Below, piece after piece: positions 8,886 to 17,094 of a DNA stretch of 64,000 nt. How positions within the stretch are numbered: position 1 is the stretch's first letter; the number at the start of each line of letters is the position of its first letter. The stretch lies in contig NZ_VCIX01000075.1 in assembly GCF_006345825.1 (NCBI RefSeq), positions 62,001 through 126,000 of the forward strand. The letters run 5' to 3'. The notes under the pieces were generated by a model. The model saw only the letters and a list, made by a program, of their open reading frames with translations, made no database searches and was not told the DNA's origin. The DNA comes from Paenibacillus paridis. GTDB lineage: Bacteria > Bacillota > Bacilli > Paenibacillales > Paenibacillaceae. A program made the position numbers and the translations under genes.

Positions 8886-9629
8886 TTATAAGCTCATCGT
8901 ACCCATCCGTTTTGCAGATTCCATCACTACGGGTGCGTATTGACTCATGATTTCCATAGTCATCCGGCTGGCGGGCCCAGATACAGATAAGGCAGCCGCC
9001 AGCTTCCCTGTCCGGTTGAATATAGGAGCTGAGATCGCCGCAGCGCCGGGCTCCCTTTCTTCAAAGCTTGTTGCGTAGCCGTGCAAGCAAATCTCCTCAA
9101 GCTGCTGCTTGTATTGGTCCAGATCGATTGAGTATAGCCAAGCCGGGTCTCCGAATATACTCTCCTGCACAATTAGGTCCGAATAGGCGATCAGCACCTT
9201 GCTGGAAGCTCCAGCGTAAAGAGGAAGCCTGGCCCCTACCGGGGCAACCCGCCGCACGGGCTGATTGCTCTGTACGGCTTGCATGCGAATCCGTTCGGAG
9301 CCATCTCTTACATATATGCTTACGGTTTCTCCCAGCTGATCACGCAGGCGCTCCATCTCCGGCAGCCAAATGGTGCCTTGGTCGTCGGTGCGCGATAAAT
9401 TGGCGGAGAGTTCCCACATTTTCAATCCCAAATGATAACGGTCGGTTGAACGGTCCCGTTCAATAAAGCCCTTCTCCTCAAGCGTCGCGAGCATCCGGTG
9501 AACCGTGCTTTTGTGCAGGCCAACATGCTCGGCAATTTCCGTCATCGCCCAGTCCGTTTTCAAGGTAAAGCACAGTAATATATCAAGCGCTCGATCCACA
9601 GCCCGAACCGTCGATTTTCCTTCTTCCAT
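8886..9629 (-). CDS. IclR family transcriptional regulator
   Basis: This 247-residue protein has the IclR layout: an N-terminal winged helix-turn-helix (residues about 8-65, 'AVDRALDILLCF', 'MTEIAEHVGLHKSTVHRMLATLEEKGFIERD') and a C-terminal GAF-like effector domain (residues about 80-245, with 'VAPVGARLPLYAGASSKVLIAY', 'SFEEREPGAAAISAPIF' and 'ALSVSGPASRM'). Such proteins bind small organic acids and act as repressors or activators. GGGAGG precedes the ATG. The gene converges on aconitase, and a 17-bp palindrome matching one in the aconitase leader lies 25 bp upstream of its start, so I infer autoregulation plus control of aconitase. The effector is unknown; a TCA-cycle acid such as citrate or glyoxylate would fit but is a guess. 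Confidence 0.92.
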   Translation of the reverse strand: MEEGKSTVRAVDRALDILLCFTLKTDWAMTEIAEHVGLHKSTVHRMLATLEEKGFIERDRSTDRYHLGLKMWELSANLSRTDDQGTIWLPEMERLRDQLGETVSIYVRDGSERIRMQAVQSNQPVRRVAPVGARLPLYAGASSKVLIAYSDLIVQESIFGDPAWLYSIDLDQYKQQLEEICLHGYATSFEEREPGAAAISAPIFNRTGKLAAALSVSGPASRMTMEIMSQYAPVVMESAKRMGTMSL

Positions 9630-9653
9630 GCCGCCGCACCTCCCTCTACAAAA

Positions 9654-9670
9654 GTTTCATCCAATGAAAC
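9654..9670. promoter_or_regulatory. palindrome upstream of the IclR gene, candidate autoregulatory operator
   Basis: GTTTCAT-CCA-ATGAAAC is a perfect 17-bp palindrome just upstream of the ribosome site. Its core GTTTCA-N5-TGAAAC is identical in arm sequence and spacing to the aconitase leader site at 5872-5890. Confidence 0.65.
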
Positions 9671-9882
9671 CGATTCTCATTCAGTATAACTCATTGCCGC
9701 TACTATCGTAAAGAAGAGTTGTTTACATTACAGCAATATTACAAATGATTAACATTACCTCGACACCAATTGACAGGCTACTAGGACCGGACTACGATTA
9801 AAGTACTAGAAATAAAAAGCGCTTACAGCGCTGAGGACAACTTCGAACCAATGACGGTTGCTAACAGAGGGAGGACAACGAC

Positions 9883-10938
9883 ATGAGCACGACCTTGATG
9901 ACACCATTGCCCCTTGAAGGCGGATTTCCGCAGACTCTTCAGCCCTTTCCTATGGGAGAAGCCGAAAATTTGTTCCAGCTTCGCAAAACCAAGAGCCGCG
10001 GCAAGCATCTGCTCGTTGCCTCGATTGCTTCTCTGACGGCGATGTGCCTGCTGGCCGTCCTTATCTTTCATGGCTATGTGGCTTGGATGCTTGCTTATCC
10101 TTATGTAGCACCGCTTTCCTCCAATCCGCAAGCGGCTATAGGCCTGGATTACGAGGATGTCATTTTTCCTAGTAGAAGTGGCGACACCACCGTTAGCGGC
10201 TGGTTCATTCCTGCGAATGAGGATACAAGTGAAATTGCTCCATCTGCGCGTACGGTCGTTTTCAGCCATGGCTATGGCGCAAACCGCGAAGAATCCTGGG
10301 TGCCGATGTATGAGCTCTCGAAGCTGCTGCACGGCCTAAACTATAATGTATTGCTATTTGATTACGGTTATGCCTCTAAAGAGTATAAAGCTCCCGCTAC
10401 GGGCGGCCTTGAGGAGTCGCAGCAGTTGCTGGCTGCCGTAGACTATGTCAAGTCCCGCGGAGCCGAGGATATTGTGGTATGGGGCTTCTCCATGGGCGCC
10501 GGAACCGCTTTACAGGCCGCTCTTCAGACCGAGGACATTGATGCCATGATTCTCGATAGCCTTTTTATTCCGAGCCCCGAGGCCTTGTTTGATAACCTGA
10601 ATCAATTCGTATCCCTGCCGCGCTTCTCGTTGCCGCTCATTGAATCCATGATTCCGCTCTGGACCGGCACAAGCTTCGGATCGATTCCGGCAAGCGAGGT
10701 CATCTCCAACGTCTATAATATTCCGCTATTTATTATACATGGGACGAATGATGTGAAAGCTCCGTTCCAGACCGCCGAAGCCGTTGCAGAGGGGCAAGGC
10801 AACGTTCTTTCCCGCTCATGGATCGTCCCGGACGGAAAGCACGAGCTGCTCTTCCAGGTGCATCCAAGCGAATATATTCAAAGAGCCGCGCTGTTCCTTA
10901 GTCAGGTTGATCAGCAGCTGCAAGCAGAACGCGCATAA
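9883..10938 (+). CDS. membrane-anchored alpha/beta hydrolase
   Basis: This 351-residue protein has a cytoplasmic N-terminus, one transmembrane helix at about residues 42-72 (LLVASIASLTAMCLLAVLIF), and an extracellular alpha/beta hydrolase domain. 'FSHGYG' forms the oxyanion region, Ser203 sits in the nucleophile elbow GFSMGAG, Asp290 in HGTNDVKAP and His320 in DGKHELLF, giving a complete triad. The family covers esterases, lipases and peptidases (BAAT/YqkD-like) and the substrate cannot be told. GGGAGGACAACGAC precedes the ATG. The superoxide dismutase gene starts 82 bp downstream on the same strand, with no terminator between, so co-transcription is possible. Confidence 0.85.
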   Translation: MSTTLMTPLPLEGGFPQTLQPFPMGEAENLFQLRKTKSRGKHLLVASIASLTAMCLLAVLIFHGYVAWMLAYPYVAPLSSNPQAAIGLDYEDVIFPSRSGDTTVSGWFIPANEDTSEIAPSARTVVFSHGYGANREESWVPMYELSKLLHGLNYNVLLFDYGYASKEYKAPATGGLEESQQLLAAVDYVKSRGAEDIVVWGFSMGAGTALQAALQTEDIDAMILDSLFIPSPEALFDNLNQFVSLPRFSLPLIESMIPLWTGTSFGSIPASEVISNVYNIPLFIIHGTNDVKAPFQTAEAVAEGQGNVLSRSWIVPDGKHELLFQVHPSEYIQRAALFLSQVDQQLQAERA

Positions 10939-10975
10939 TCAGCAAGCACGACATATGCCCCTATCTCAGCGAATA

Positions 10976-10990
10976 CATCTAATATAGATG
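10976..10990. promoter_or_regulatory. small palindrome before the extended superoxide dismutase gene
   Basis: CATCTA-ATA-TAGATG is a perfect palindrome 14 bp before the ribosome site. It could be an operator or a leader hairpin. Nothing else supports it. Confidence 0.3.
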
Positions 10991-11019
10991 CACTTGTTGC
11001 GACAGAGGAGGCGATGGTC

Positions 11020-12105
11020 GTGCTTTTTGTTTATGGAACGCTCATGCCCGTTCGGGTGATTGAATTTGTACGGCATTGGAAGCTGCAAGAGAAAGAGCAT
11101 GCCGCCGTCATTTTGCAAGCGGCACCTGAGCTTGAACCCCAATACGTACAGCTCCTGCAATCCTGGGAGCCTGTCTTCTCTCATACGGCGCAATACACCA
11201 ACCAATGGCTCGATGATTGGCTGCCCTTTCCGTCACGCCTTCCTCAGCACGTAGAAGAATCCGTCGATGCCCTTATCGATGCGGCGCTTGAACAATCTCG
11301 AACCTACGTGGATCAATTGACGCAACTAACCGAGCGCACGGCAGCGGTAGCTTCGCCCATTACCAAAACGGTCATCTCACACTCCATTCGCGAATCGAAC
11401 TACTATATTGGACTCATGGCCAATTATAGGCAAGCTGTCGTTAGTCACGGTTCTAACGAGCATCGTACCACGCTGCAGCAGGTACCAATAGGAGGGCATA
11501 TCCTTCCCACTTTGCCCTATCCCTATCAAGCCCTAGAGCCCTATATCGATGAACCTACCATGCGCATCCATCATGACATTCACCATCAATCCTACGTTGA
11601 CGGTTTAAACAAAGCGGAGCTCCAATTGCAAACCGCACGCGAAACGGGAAACTTCGAGCTTGTGAAGCATTGGGAACGCGAGCTTGCCTTTAACGGTGCA
11701 GGCCACTATTTGCATACGCTGTTTTGGAATGCCATGTCGCCCTATGGCGGCGGGGAGCCGACAAGTACGCTAAGCTTGCAGATTAGAAATGATTTTGGCA
11801 GCTTTACTGCGTTTAAGAAACAATTCAGCGAAGCGGCCGCGAAGGTAGAAGGCAGCGGCTGGGCTATCCTCATATGGAGCCCGCGCAGTAGGCGCCTGGA
11901 GATTCTTACTGCGGAGAAGCATCAGAATTTATCGCAATGGGATGCCATTCCCTTACTGCCCTTGGATGTGTGGGAGCATGCTTATTACCTAAAGCATCAG
12001 AGCAAGCGGCCGGATTATGTGAAGGATTGGTGGAACGTGGTGAATTGGCCCTATATCCAAGATCGCTTCGAAGAGACGCGCAAGCTGGTATGGGCGCCAT
12101 TCTGA
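11020..12105 (+). CDS. superoxide dismutase (Fe/Mn family) with N-terminal helical extension
   Basis: I prefer the GTG at 11020 because the AGAGGAGG ribosome site (11004-11011) is 8 bp from it but only 2 bp from the ATG at 11014; this gives 361 residues. The C-terminal 200 residues are a full Fe/Mn superoxide dismutase: 'LPYPYQALEPYID', first His ligand in 'MRIHHDIHHQSYV', second in 'GHYLHTLFW', and Asp and His in '[12 protein letters not shown]', then 'RPDYVKDWWNVVNW'. Residues 1-160 are extra, mostly helical, with His-Trp and Glu-His pairs (VRHWKLQEKEHA) that recall the hemerythrin-like DUF2935 family, though I am not sure. Bacillus SodF is also an extended dismutase. The domain should disproportionate superoxide in the cytoplasm; the metal and the role of the extension are unknown. 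Confidence 0.88.
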   Translation: MLFVYGTLMPVRVIEFVRHWKLQEKEHAAVILQAAPELEPQYVQLLQSWEPVFSHTAQYTNQWLDDWLPFPSRLPQHVEESVDALIDAALEQSRTYVDQLTQLTERTAAVASPITKTVISHSIRESNYYIGLMANYRQAVVSHGSNEHRTTLQQVPIGGHILPTLPYPYQALEPYIDEPTMRIHHDIHHQSYVDGLNKAELQLQTARETGNFELVKHWERELAFNGAGHYLHTLFWNAMSPYGGGEPTSTLSLQIRNDFGSFTAFKKQFSEAAAKVEGSGWAILIWSPRSRRLEILTAEKHQNLSQWDAIPLLPLDVWEHAYYLKHQSKRPDYVKDWWNVVNWPYIQDRFEETRKLVWAPF

Positions 12106-12171
12106 CAAGCATCCTGTTGTCTATCGATTGCTCTTCGGAACAGGCAGCTTGCAAACCGTTCAGAAGACAGA

Positions 12172-12220
12172 AAGAGAGGCTGACCCCAAAGGATATATCC
12201 TTTGGGAGTCAGCCTCTCTT
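12172..12220. terminator. long hairpin between convergent dismutase and folE genes
   Basis: AAGAGAGGCTGAC pairs with GTCAGCCTCTCTT, and inside it CCAAAGGATATATCCTTTGG forms a second perfect stem. T-runs are short on both sides, but the position between two convergent genes fits a bidirectional terminator. Confidence 0.75.
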
Positions 12221-12231
12221 CGTTGCAAAGC

Positions 12232-12825
12232 CTATCGCTTCAATAAAGTAAGAAATTCGGAACGAAGTGCAGGATTGCTGCGGAATTCGCCTCTTACGGC
12301 TGAAGTAACCGTCATGCTGCCTGGCTTCTTGACGCCGCGGGCGCACATGCACAAATGCTCGCCTTCGACAACGACCATTACCCCATTCGGCTGCAGCTCC
12401 TCGGCCAGAATGTCGGCCAATTGCGATGTAATTCTCTCTTGCACCTGCAGACGGCGCGTAACCGCCTCTACAAGGCGCGCAAGCTTGCTAAGTCCCGCAA
12501 TTTTGCCGCTTGGCAAATACCCGATATGCGCTTTGCCGAAGAAAGGTGCCATATGATGCTCGCATTGGCTGTAATACACGATGTCCTTGACGATCACAAG
12601 CTCCTCATGCTGCTCATCGAACGTTACGCCAAGCACCTCGCGGGGATCCACCTCATATCCGGCAAAAATCTCCTCGTACATCCGGGTTACCCTTGCAGGC
12701 GTTTCCAGCAACCCTTCGCGCTCAACATCCTCACCAATCAATTTCAAAATTTCTTTGATATGATGCTCAATCTGCTCCCGGTTGCCCGATACATTCGAAT
12801 TGACGTAATCTTTCCTTCCCGCCAT
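12232..12825 (-). CDS. folE: GTP cyclohydrolase I
   Basis: The 197-residue protein opens the imidazole ring of GTP to make dihydroneopterin triphosphate, the first step of folate synthesis and also of queuosine precursor synthesis. Landmarks are '[20 protein letters not shown]', the zinc ligands Cys and His in '[12 protein letters not shown]' and Cys in '[11 protein letters not shown]', '[19 protein letters not shown]' and '[14 protein letters not shown]'. AAGGAGG precedes the ATG. The nearby queG (epoxyqueuosine reductase) is on the same strand 0.5 kb upstream, so both may serve tRNA queuosine as well as folate. All zinc ligands are present. Confidence 0.96.
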   Translation of the reverse strand: MAGRKDYVNSNVSGNREQIEHHIKEILKLIGEDVEREGLLETPARVTRMYEEIFAGYEVDPREVLGVTFDEQHEELVIVKDIVYYSQCEHHMAPFFGKAHIGYLPSGKIAGLSKLARLVEAVTRRLQVQERITSQLADILAEELQPNGVMVVVEGEHLCMCARGVKKPGSMTVTSAVRGEFRSNPALRSEFLTLLKR

Positions 12826-12861
12826 TTCTGAACCTCCTTCCGGTTCTCCTCGTCAACTTGT

Positions 12862-13083
12862 TTATCTGCGAGGCATTTTTTGATTTTTCATCATGTGCTG
12901 CGCTTTTTGCATTTGCTGTTTGTTCAGGTTATAGCCCATTTGCTTAGCCATTTTCTGAATCATTTCCGGATCGTTTTGCATTTTCTCAAGCTGCTTGCGC
13001 AGATAGAATACGCCAACAAAGAAGCCCCCTACAGCTCCTGCAAGCAAAGTAACGATTGGTACTACGATATTAACCCATGTCAT
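12862..13083 (-). CDS. yneF: YneF family small membrane protein
   Basis: This small protein (73 residues from ATG 13083) has one N-terminal transmembrane helix (WVNIVVPIVTLLAGAVGGFF) followed by a positively charged tail with 'FYLRKQLEKMQNDPEMIQKMAKQMG' character, typical of the UPF0154/YneF family of Firmicutes. An in-frame GTG at 13092 would add three residues; I prefer the ATG because AGGTG lies 6 bp before it. Function is unknown. It sits between queG and folE on the same strand. Confidence 0.85.
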   Translation of the reverse strand: MTWVNIVVPIVTLLAGAVGGFFVGVFYLRKQLEKMQNDPEMIQKMAKQMGYNLNKQQMQKAQHMMKNQKMPRR

Positions 13084-13295
13084 GCCTTTCACCTAACCCT
13101 TTCTAACTCTCCTGGTGTGTATAATGTCCCAATAATAGCATGTTCGCCCCTCGTTCGCAATGAACAGCTTTTCATGGATAACCGCTCTAATTCCTAGCTG
13201 GCACAAGCGAAAATCAACTTCTTGCCTCCAAGCTTAGCAGCGCAGTTTTTATCGGCAGCCCACCGCCGTAGCCGGCAATTTTGAGAATTAGCTCC

Positions 13296-14480
13296 TCAAG
13301 CCTGAGACCCATCATCCTGCTGCTGGCGCTCGGAATCTTTAATTAGGCTGCCAAGCTGGTCAATCGCTTGCAGAATGGCTTGCTTGGCTTCCTCGTCGCT
13401 CTCTTTGCCAGCAGCAATCAGCAATGCTTCTTCGGCCTGCTCTCCCCCGATTCTTGCAAGGGACCATGCGGCGGTACCGCGCAGCACAGGCCTCGGGTCC
13501 TGCCCCAATACCTGAATCAAATCCGGTACTGCGCTTGCTTCCTTGAAGTTGCCTAGAGCGATCACCGCATTTCGCTGAATCGGCTTCTTGCCGCGCCATG
13601 CGGAGGAGGTGCTTCCGTATCTTCTCTGGAAATCCTTGTTTCCGATCGTTAGCAATGGCACGAGCAGCGGCTTCGCGAGCTCATGGTCAGGCTGCAATTC
13701 CGGCTGATGCGTCCAGTTTTTCCCGCGGTTTACCGGACAAACGGTCTGGCAGGTATCGCAGCCGTACAGCCGATTGCCAATCTTGCGCATGAATTCATCC
13801 GTAAGCATCCCTTTCGTTTGCGTAACAAAAGAAATGCAACGGCTCGAATTCAGCTGACCCGGTCCGACCAAAGCGTCCGTTGGGCAGGCATCAATGCATT
13901 TGGTGCAAGAGCCGCAGCTTTCCGTTACCGGCTCGTCTGGTGCTAGCGGAAGATTCGTTATCATCTCGCCAAGATAGATCCATGATCCGAGCTCCGGCGA
14001 GATGATGGAGCAGTTTTTAGCGCTCCAGCCAAGGCCGGCACGCTCTGCAACGGCACGATCCGATAGAGCGCCCGTATCGACCATGCTCTCCACGCGCAAG
14101 TCCGGCACACGCTCTCTCAGCCAGGCTTCAAGCTTCGCGAGCCTGTCCCTCAGCACCTTATGATAATCATCGCCCCATGCCGAACGTGCCATGATGCCGC
14201 GCCGTGCCCCAGGCTCCGATTTGGGAGGGTCTTTCAGCTTGGAGGGATAGGCGATGGCGATGGCGATAATCGATTGCGGATTATCGAAGAGCAGCGCAGG
14301 ATTTGTTCGCTTCTCAATGTCCGGCTCCTCAAAGCCGGATTCCCGTCCCAGCTCCCTATGCCTGAGCAAGATTTGCTTCAAGGACACAAAAGGATCAGCT
14401 GAAGCGACTCCGATCTTGTCAATGCCTAGACTAAGCGCTGCCTCCTTCATCTCTGCCTTGAGCTTGGCCCATTTATCCAT
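13296..14480 (-). CDS. queG: epoxyqueuosine reductase with C-terminal HEAT repeats
   Basis: The 394-residue enzyme reduces epoxyqueuosine to queuosine at position 34 of tRNAs, using cobalamin and two [4Fe-4S] clusters. The N-terminal 170 residues are the catalytic cobalamin-binding part ('KIGVASADPF', 'VDTGALSDRAVAERAGLGW', 'KNCSIISPELGSWIYLGE'). The ferredoxin domain follows with 'CGSCTKCIDACPTDAL' and 'CDTCQTVCPVN'. Residues about 300-380 are HEAT-like repeats ('RNAVIALGNFKEASAVPDLI', 'VLRGTAAWSLARIGGEQAEE'), as in Bacillus QueG. rnhA ends 2 bp before its start, so the two form an operon with rnhA first. All cluster cysteines are present. Confidence 0.95.
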   Translation of the reverse strand: MDKWAKLKAEMKEAALSLGIDKIGVASADPFVSLKQILLRHRELGRESGFEEPDIEKRTNPALLFDNPQSIIAIAIAYPSKLKDPPKSEPGARRGIMARSAWGDDYHKVLRDRLAKLEAWLRERVPDLRVESMVDTGALSDRAVAERAGLGWSAKNCSIISPELGSWIYLGEMITNLPLAPDEPVTESCGSCTKCIDACPTDALVGPGQLNSSRCISFVTQTKGMLTDEFMRKIGNRLYGCDTCQTVCPVNRGKNWTHQPELQPDHELAKPLLVPLLTIGNKDFQRRYGSTSSAWRGKKPIQRNAVIALGNFKEASAVPDLIQVLGQDPRPVLRGTAAWSLARIGGEQAEEALLIAAGKESDEEAKQAILQAIDQLGSLIKDSERQQQDDGSQA

Positions 14481-14482
14481 CG

Positions 14483-14905
14483 CTATAACCTTCGGATGGC
14501 TTCACGAGCAAGCTCATCACAGCGATTGTTCCATTCGTTATCGCTATGGCCTTTGACTTTTATATATTCAACCTCATGCCGCTGCATAAGCTCCCAAAGC
14601 GCCTTCCACAGCTCTTGATTCTCTACCGGCTCCTTCTTGCTGTTCTTCCAGCCGTTGCGCAGCCAGCCCTTGATCCAGCCCTTCTGGAAGCAGTTCACAA
14701 CATATGCAGAGTCACTGTACACCTTTACCCGACAAGGCTCTTTCAGCAGCTTCAAGCCTTCAATAACCGCTTGAATCTCCATCCGGTTGTTTGTCGAATG
14801 CTTCTCCCCGCCGGAAATCTCCTTCTGATGAACGCCAAAAAACAGCACCGCTCCCCAGCCGCCCGGACCCGGGTTGCCGGAGCAGGCACCGTCTGTATAA
14901 ATCAT
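14483..14905 (-). CDS. rnhA: ribonuclease HI (true start probably an ATA at 14917)
   Basis: This degrades the RNA strand of RNA-DNA hybrids. The catalytic acids are all visible: Asp in 'IYTDGACSGNPGPGGWG', Glu in 'STNNRMEIQAVIEGL', Asp in 'VYSDSAYVV' and the last Asp in 'NNRCDELAREA', with 'VKGHSDNEWN' giving the histidine. The first ATG (14905) cuts into the first beta strand and its best ribosome site, AAGGAGGG, lies 19 bp away. That site is 7 bp from an in-frame ATA at 14917, which would add four residues (start, Lys, Asp, Val) and restore the usual N-terminus. Hence the true start may be the near-cognate ATA. queG starts 2 bp after its stop. Confidence 0.93.
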   Translation of the reverse strand: MIYTDGACSGNPGPGGWGAVLFFGVHQKEISGGEKHSTNNRMEIQAVIEGLKLLKEPCRVKVYSDSAYVVNCFQKGWIKGWLRNGWKNSKKEPVENQELWKALWELMQRHEVEYIKVKGHSDNEWNNRCDELAREAIRRL

Positions 14906-15015
14906 AACGTCTTTTATGGTCGAACCCTCCTTAAAAGGTTATCGCTAATCTGCCACCATTTTGTCCGCTCGGACGAGAGCGTCAGCGAACGCTGCCTCTA
15001 TGACAATCGATGCGG

Positions 15016-15642
15016 TTAAAGCGCTCTGATCATTTTGTAAGGCCAGACAATAAACTCAGCTTTGCCTCTAACCAGCTCTTCCGGCACCGCATGGAACGAT
15101 CTGCTGTCCAAGCTTGCCCTCGAATGGCGATTATCTCCCATTACAAAATAATGTCCGGCAAGGATCACTTCGGGTCCATAGCTCATGTCCTCAATCAATG
15201 AATCGGTATACGGCTCGTCCACCAGCTCGCCGTTCCGGTACAAGCGCTGGTCGTGAACCTCAATGCGGTCGCCTGGAATCCCTACAATTCTTTTCACCAG
15301 ATATTTTTTCTCTTTGTCGCTTGTGTTCGGTTCCTTCAATATAACAACATCGCCGATTCCCGGCTTACCGAACAAATATACGAATTTATTAACAAACAGC
15401 CATTCGTGCTGCGTTAGCGTTGGCTCCATTGAATGTCCCTCGACCTTTGAGAGGTTAAACACAAAGAAATGCAGAAGCATGACCACCGCAAAAGCAATGA
15501 CCAGCGTCTTGGTCCAATCGAGCAGCTCCGCAAGCATAGAAGGCTTTGCTCCTGCCTGCAGCGGAGACTGGCTGCTGCCTTCAACAGAAGGATGGGCTTG
15601 ATTACTCTTCGGTTTGCTGCGTTTTCCGTTTAACAGGCTCAT
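15016..15642 (-). CDS. lepB: type I signal peptidase
   Basis: The 208-residue membrane enzyme removes signal peptides from exported proteins. After a 37-residue Ser/Pro/Lys-rich cytoplasmic tail there is one transmembrane helix (about 45-63, TLVIAFAVVMLLHFFVF). The catalytic Ser71 is in 'VEGHSMEPTL' and Lys117 in 'KKYLVKRIVGIPGDR'; the box E motif 'GHYFVMGDNRHSRASLDSRSF' is present. This is the Gram-positive SipS/SipT size class. The start codon overlaps the stop of the DUF402 gene by 4 bp (ATGA), so it is translationally coupled. The genome probably has more than one such peptidase. Confidence 0.95.
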   Translation of the reverse strand: MSLLNGKRSKPKSNQAHPSVEGSSQSPLQAGAKPSMLAELLDWTKTLVIAFAVVMLLHFFVFNLSKVEGHSMEPTLTQHEWLFVNKFVYLFGKPGIGDVVILKEPNTSDKEKKYLVKRIVGIPGDRIEVHDQRLYRNGELVDEPYTDSLIEDMSYGPEVILAGHYFVMGDNRHSRASLDSRSFHAVPEELVRGKAEFIVWPYKMIRAL

Positions 15643-16196
15643 GATTCCACCTCATTGTTGCGCCTCAACCATTCCTCATAATAAAGCGTCACAAAGTGAT
15701 CCTGGAAAGGGGATTGCTTCTGATCAATACGGTGCAGAAGCGCCTCTAACCCGGCTTGTACTTTGTCTTCTACCATTTGGGGATAGTGGTAAGCCGCTTT
15801 GTGCATGTCATATTCATCCTGATCGACTACATGCCTGCTGCCGTCCGCCGAACGAATGACGTCCAGATCGTAATCAATATACGTGAGAACATCTCCTTGC
15901 AAATAAGGCGGCGAGGCGATATTACAATAGTAACGAATGCCGCTCTCCTCGAGCAAGGCAACAACATTAAACCACTGCCCAGGTATAAAAAAAGAGACTG
16001 CCGGCACTCGGCTCACCCATATTTTACCATCTGATTCTTGTATAGGGGTCTGACGATTGATGAGCACCTTCATCGACTCTTCCTTGTGCTCATCAGCAAG
16101 CAGCTCATTCGAGACAAGCCAATTTTGCTGCCATGTCCGGTGTATATGGCCGTTATGTTTGAAGCTTTTGATGACACAATGCCGATAGGGTTCCAT
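15639..16196 (-). CDS. DUF402 family protein, probable nucleoside tri-/diphosphatase
   Basis: I start at ATG 16196 (185 residues) because GAGGAG lies 6 bp before it; the longer frame has no ribosome site. The protein has the DUF402 barrel: 'GQWFNVVALLEESGIRYYCNIA', 'DVLTYIDYDLDVI' with the conserved Asp-Leu-Asp metal ligands, and 'VVDQDEYDMHKAAYHYP'. Related Bacillus YgaC and staphylococcal Ntdp proteins hydrolyse nucleoside tri- and diphosphates, so a similar activity is likely. It is translationally coupled to lepB. Its link to protein export is unclear. Confidence 0.88.
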   Translation of the reverse strand: MEPYRHCVIKSFKHNGHIHRTWQQNWLVSNELLADEHKEESMKVLINRQTPIQESDGKIWVSRVPAVSFFIPGQWFNVVALLEESGIRYYCNIASPPYLQGDVLTYIDYDLDVIRSADGSRHVVDQDEYDMHKAAYHYPQMVEDKVQAGLEALLHRIDQKQSPFQDHFVTLYYEEWLRRNNEVES

Positions 16197-16306
16197 CCCG
16201 TTCTCCTCGTAAAAGTATATAGTAATAAGAAAAGCATATCTGACCGCCAAAAGCAATGGCGATGCAGATATGCCCTGCGTACAACATACATGCAGTAAAG
16301 TTCGCG

Positions 16307-16729
16307 TTAACCGGCTACAATGCTAAGCTTCTGAAACGACCGGATAAAATCGTTGGCTACATAGCCCATCGACTCATACAGCGGCAGAACAGGCTCATTG
16401 TGCTCGTCCGCGGTAATTAGTATCTTTGTGACATTGCGCTGTTCGAAGCGCTGGCGCAGTGACTGGATAAGCGTCTTGCCGATTCCTTTCCGCCTGTGGA
16501 GAGGAGAGACAGCAATTCGATAGTAATAACCTTTGTTATTATCTATCGTACCGATAATCATGCCCACAATTTCGGAATTTTCGACAGCGACTAGAACTAA
16601 ATCACTATCCCATGACAATTGGCGGGCAAAAGCCTCCATCGTTTGTTCGTAGCACTCTTCGGTAAGAACATCCTCAAGCAGTGCTGTAATTGGTCGGTAA
16701 TCGGACAACTGGAAGGAACGAACATTCAT
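16307..16729 (-). CDS. GNAT family N-acetyltransferase
   Basis: This 140-residue protein is a single GNAT domain: 'VRSFQLSDYRPITALL' start, 'VAVENSEIVGMIIG', the central strand 'YYYRIAVSP', the acetyl-CoA binding loop 'HRRKGIGKTLIQSL' (the Arg/Gly-x-Gly signature) and 'PLYESMGYV' at the end. It transfers acetyl from acetyl-CoA to an amine; the acceptor is unknown. It stands alone, 110 bp upstream of the DUF402 gene, and the divergent sodA lies 365 bp away. Confidence 0.88.
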   Translation of the reverse strand: MNVRSFQLSDYRPITALLEDVLTEECYEQTMEAFARQLSWDSDLVLVAVENSEIVGMIIGTIDNNKGYYYRIAVSPLHRRKGIGKTLIQSLRQRFEQRNVTKILITADEHNEPVLPLYESMGYVANDFIRSFQKLSIVAG

Positions 16730-17023
16730 TAAAATTACACCTTCTATACCATGTCATAGTACTGCATTTAGAATATATTACGACAAATTTTAACGAAATC
16801 CTGCTTGTATCTTTAATATTCCTTAAAAAAATTAAACAAATCATCGATTATCTCCTGAAAACGCTTTATATTAAGCGCTTACACTGGTTTAATCGTTTTT
16901 TGTGTTAACGATACAGTCCTCTATGCCTAATTTGTATAATTTATCTAGGCCTGTGATACCCTAGGCAGGTTGTGTTCAAATTTTTATTCCCTTTATGCTT
17001 TACCGACTTTTGAAACAATAATG
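16730..17023. other. AT-rich spacer between the GNAT gene and sodA
   Basis: No coding frame with a ribosome site is visible. The stretch is AT-rich and carries promoter-like TATAAT sequences (for example near 16935) but no clear repeat or riboswitch fold. Confidence 0.5.
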
Positions 17024-17052
17024 TTGATTTATTCGATCGGATAAGGGATAAT
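17024..17052 (+). promoter_or_regulatory. sigma-A promoter of sodA
   Basis: TTGATT (17024-17029) and GATAAT (17047-17052) are exactly 17 bp apart, 40 bp before the sodA start. Confidence 0.7.
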
Positions 17053-17094
17053 GGACTTGGATAACTACATAAAACTTAGGAGGCTGTAAAAATA

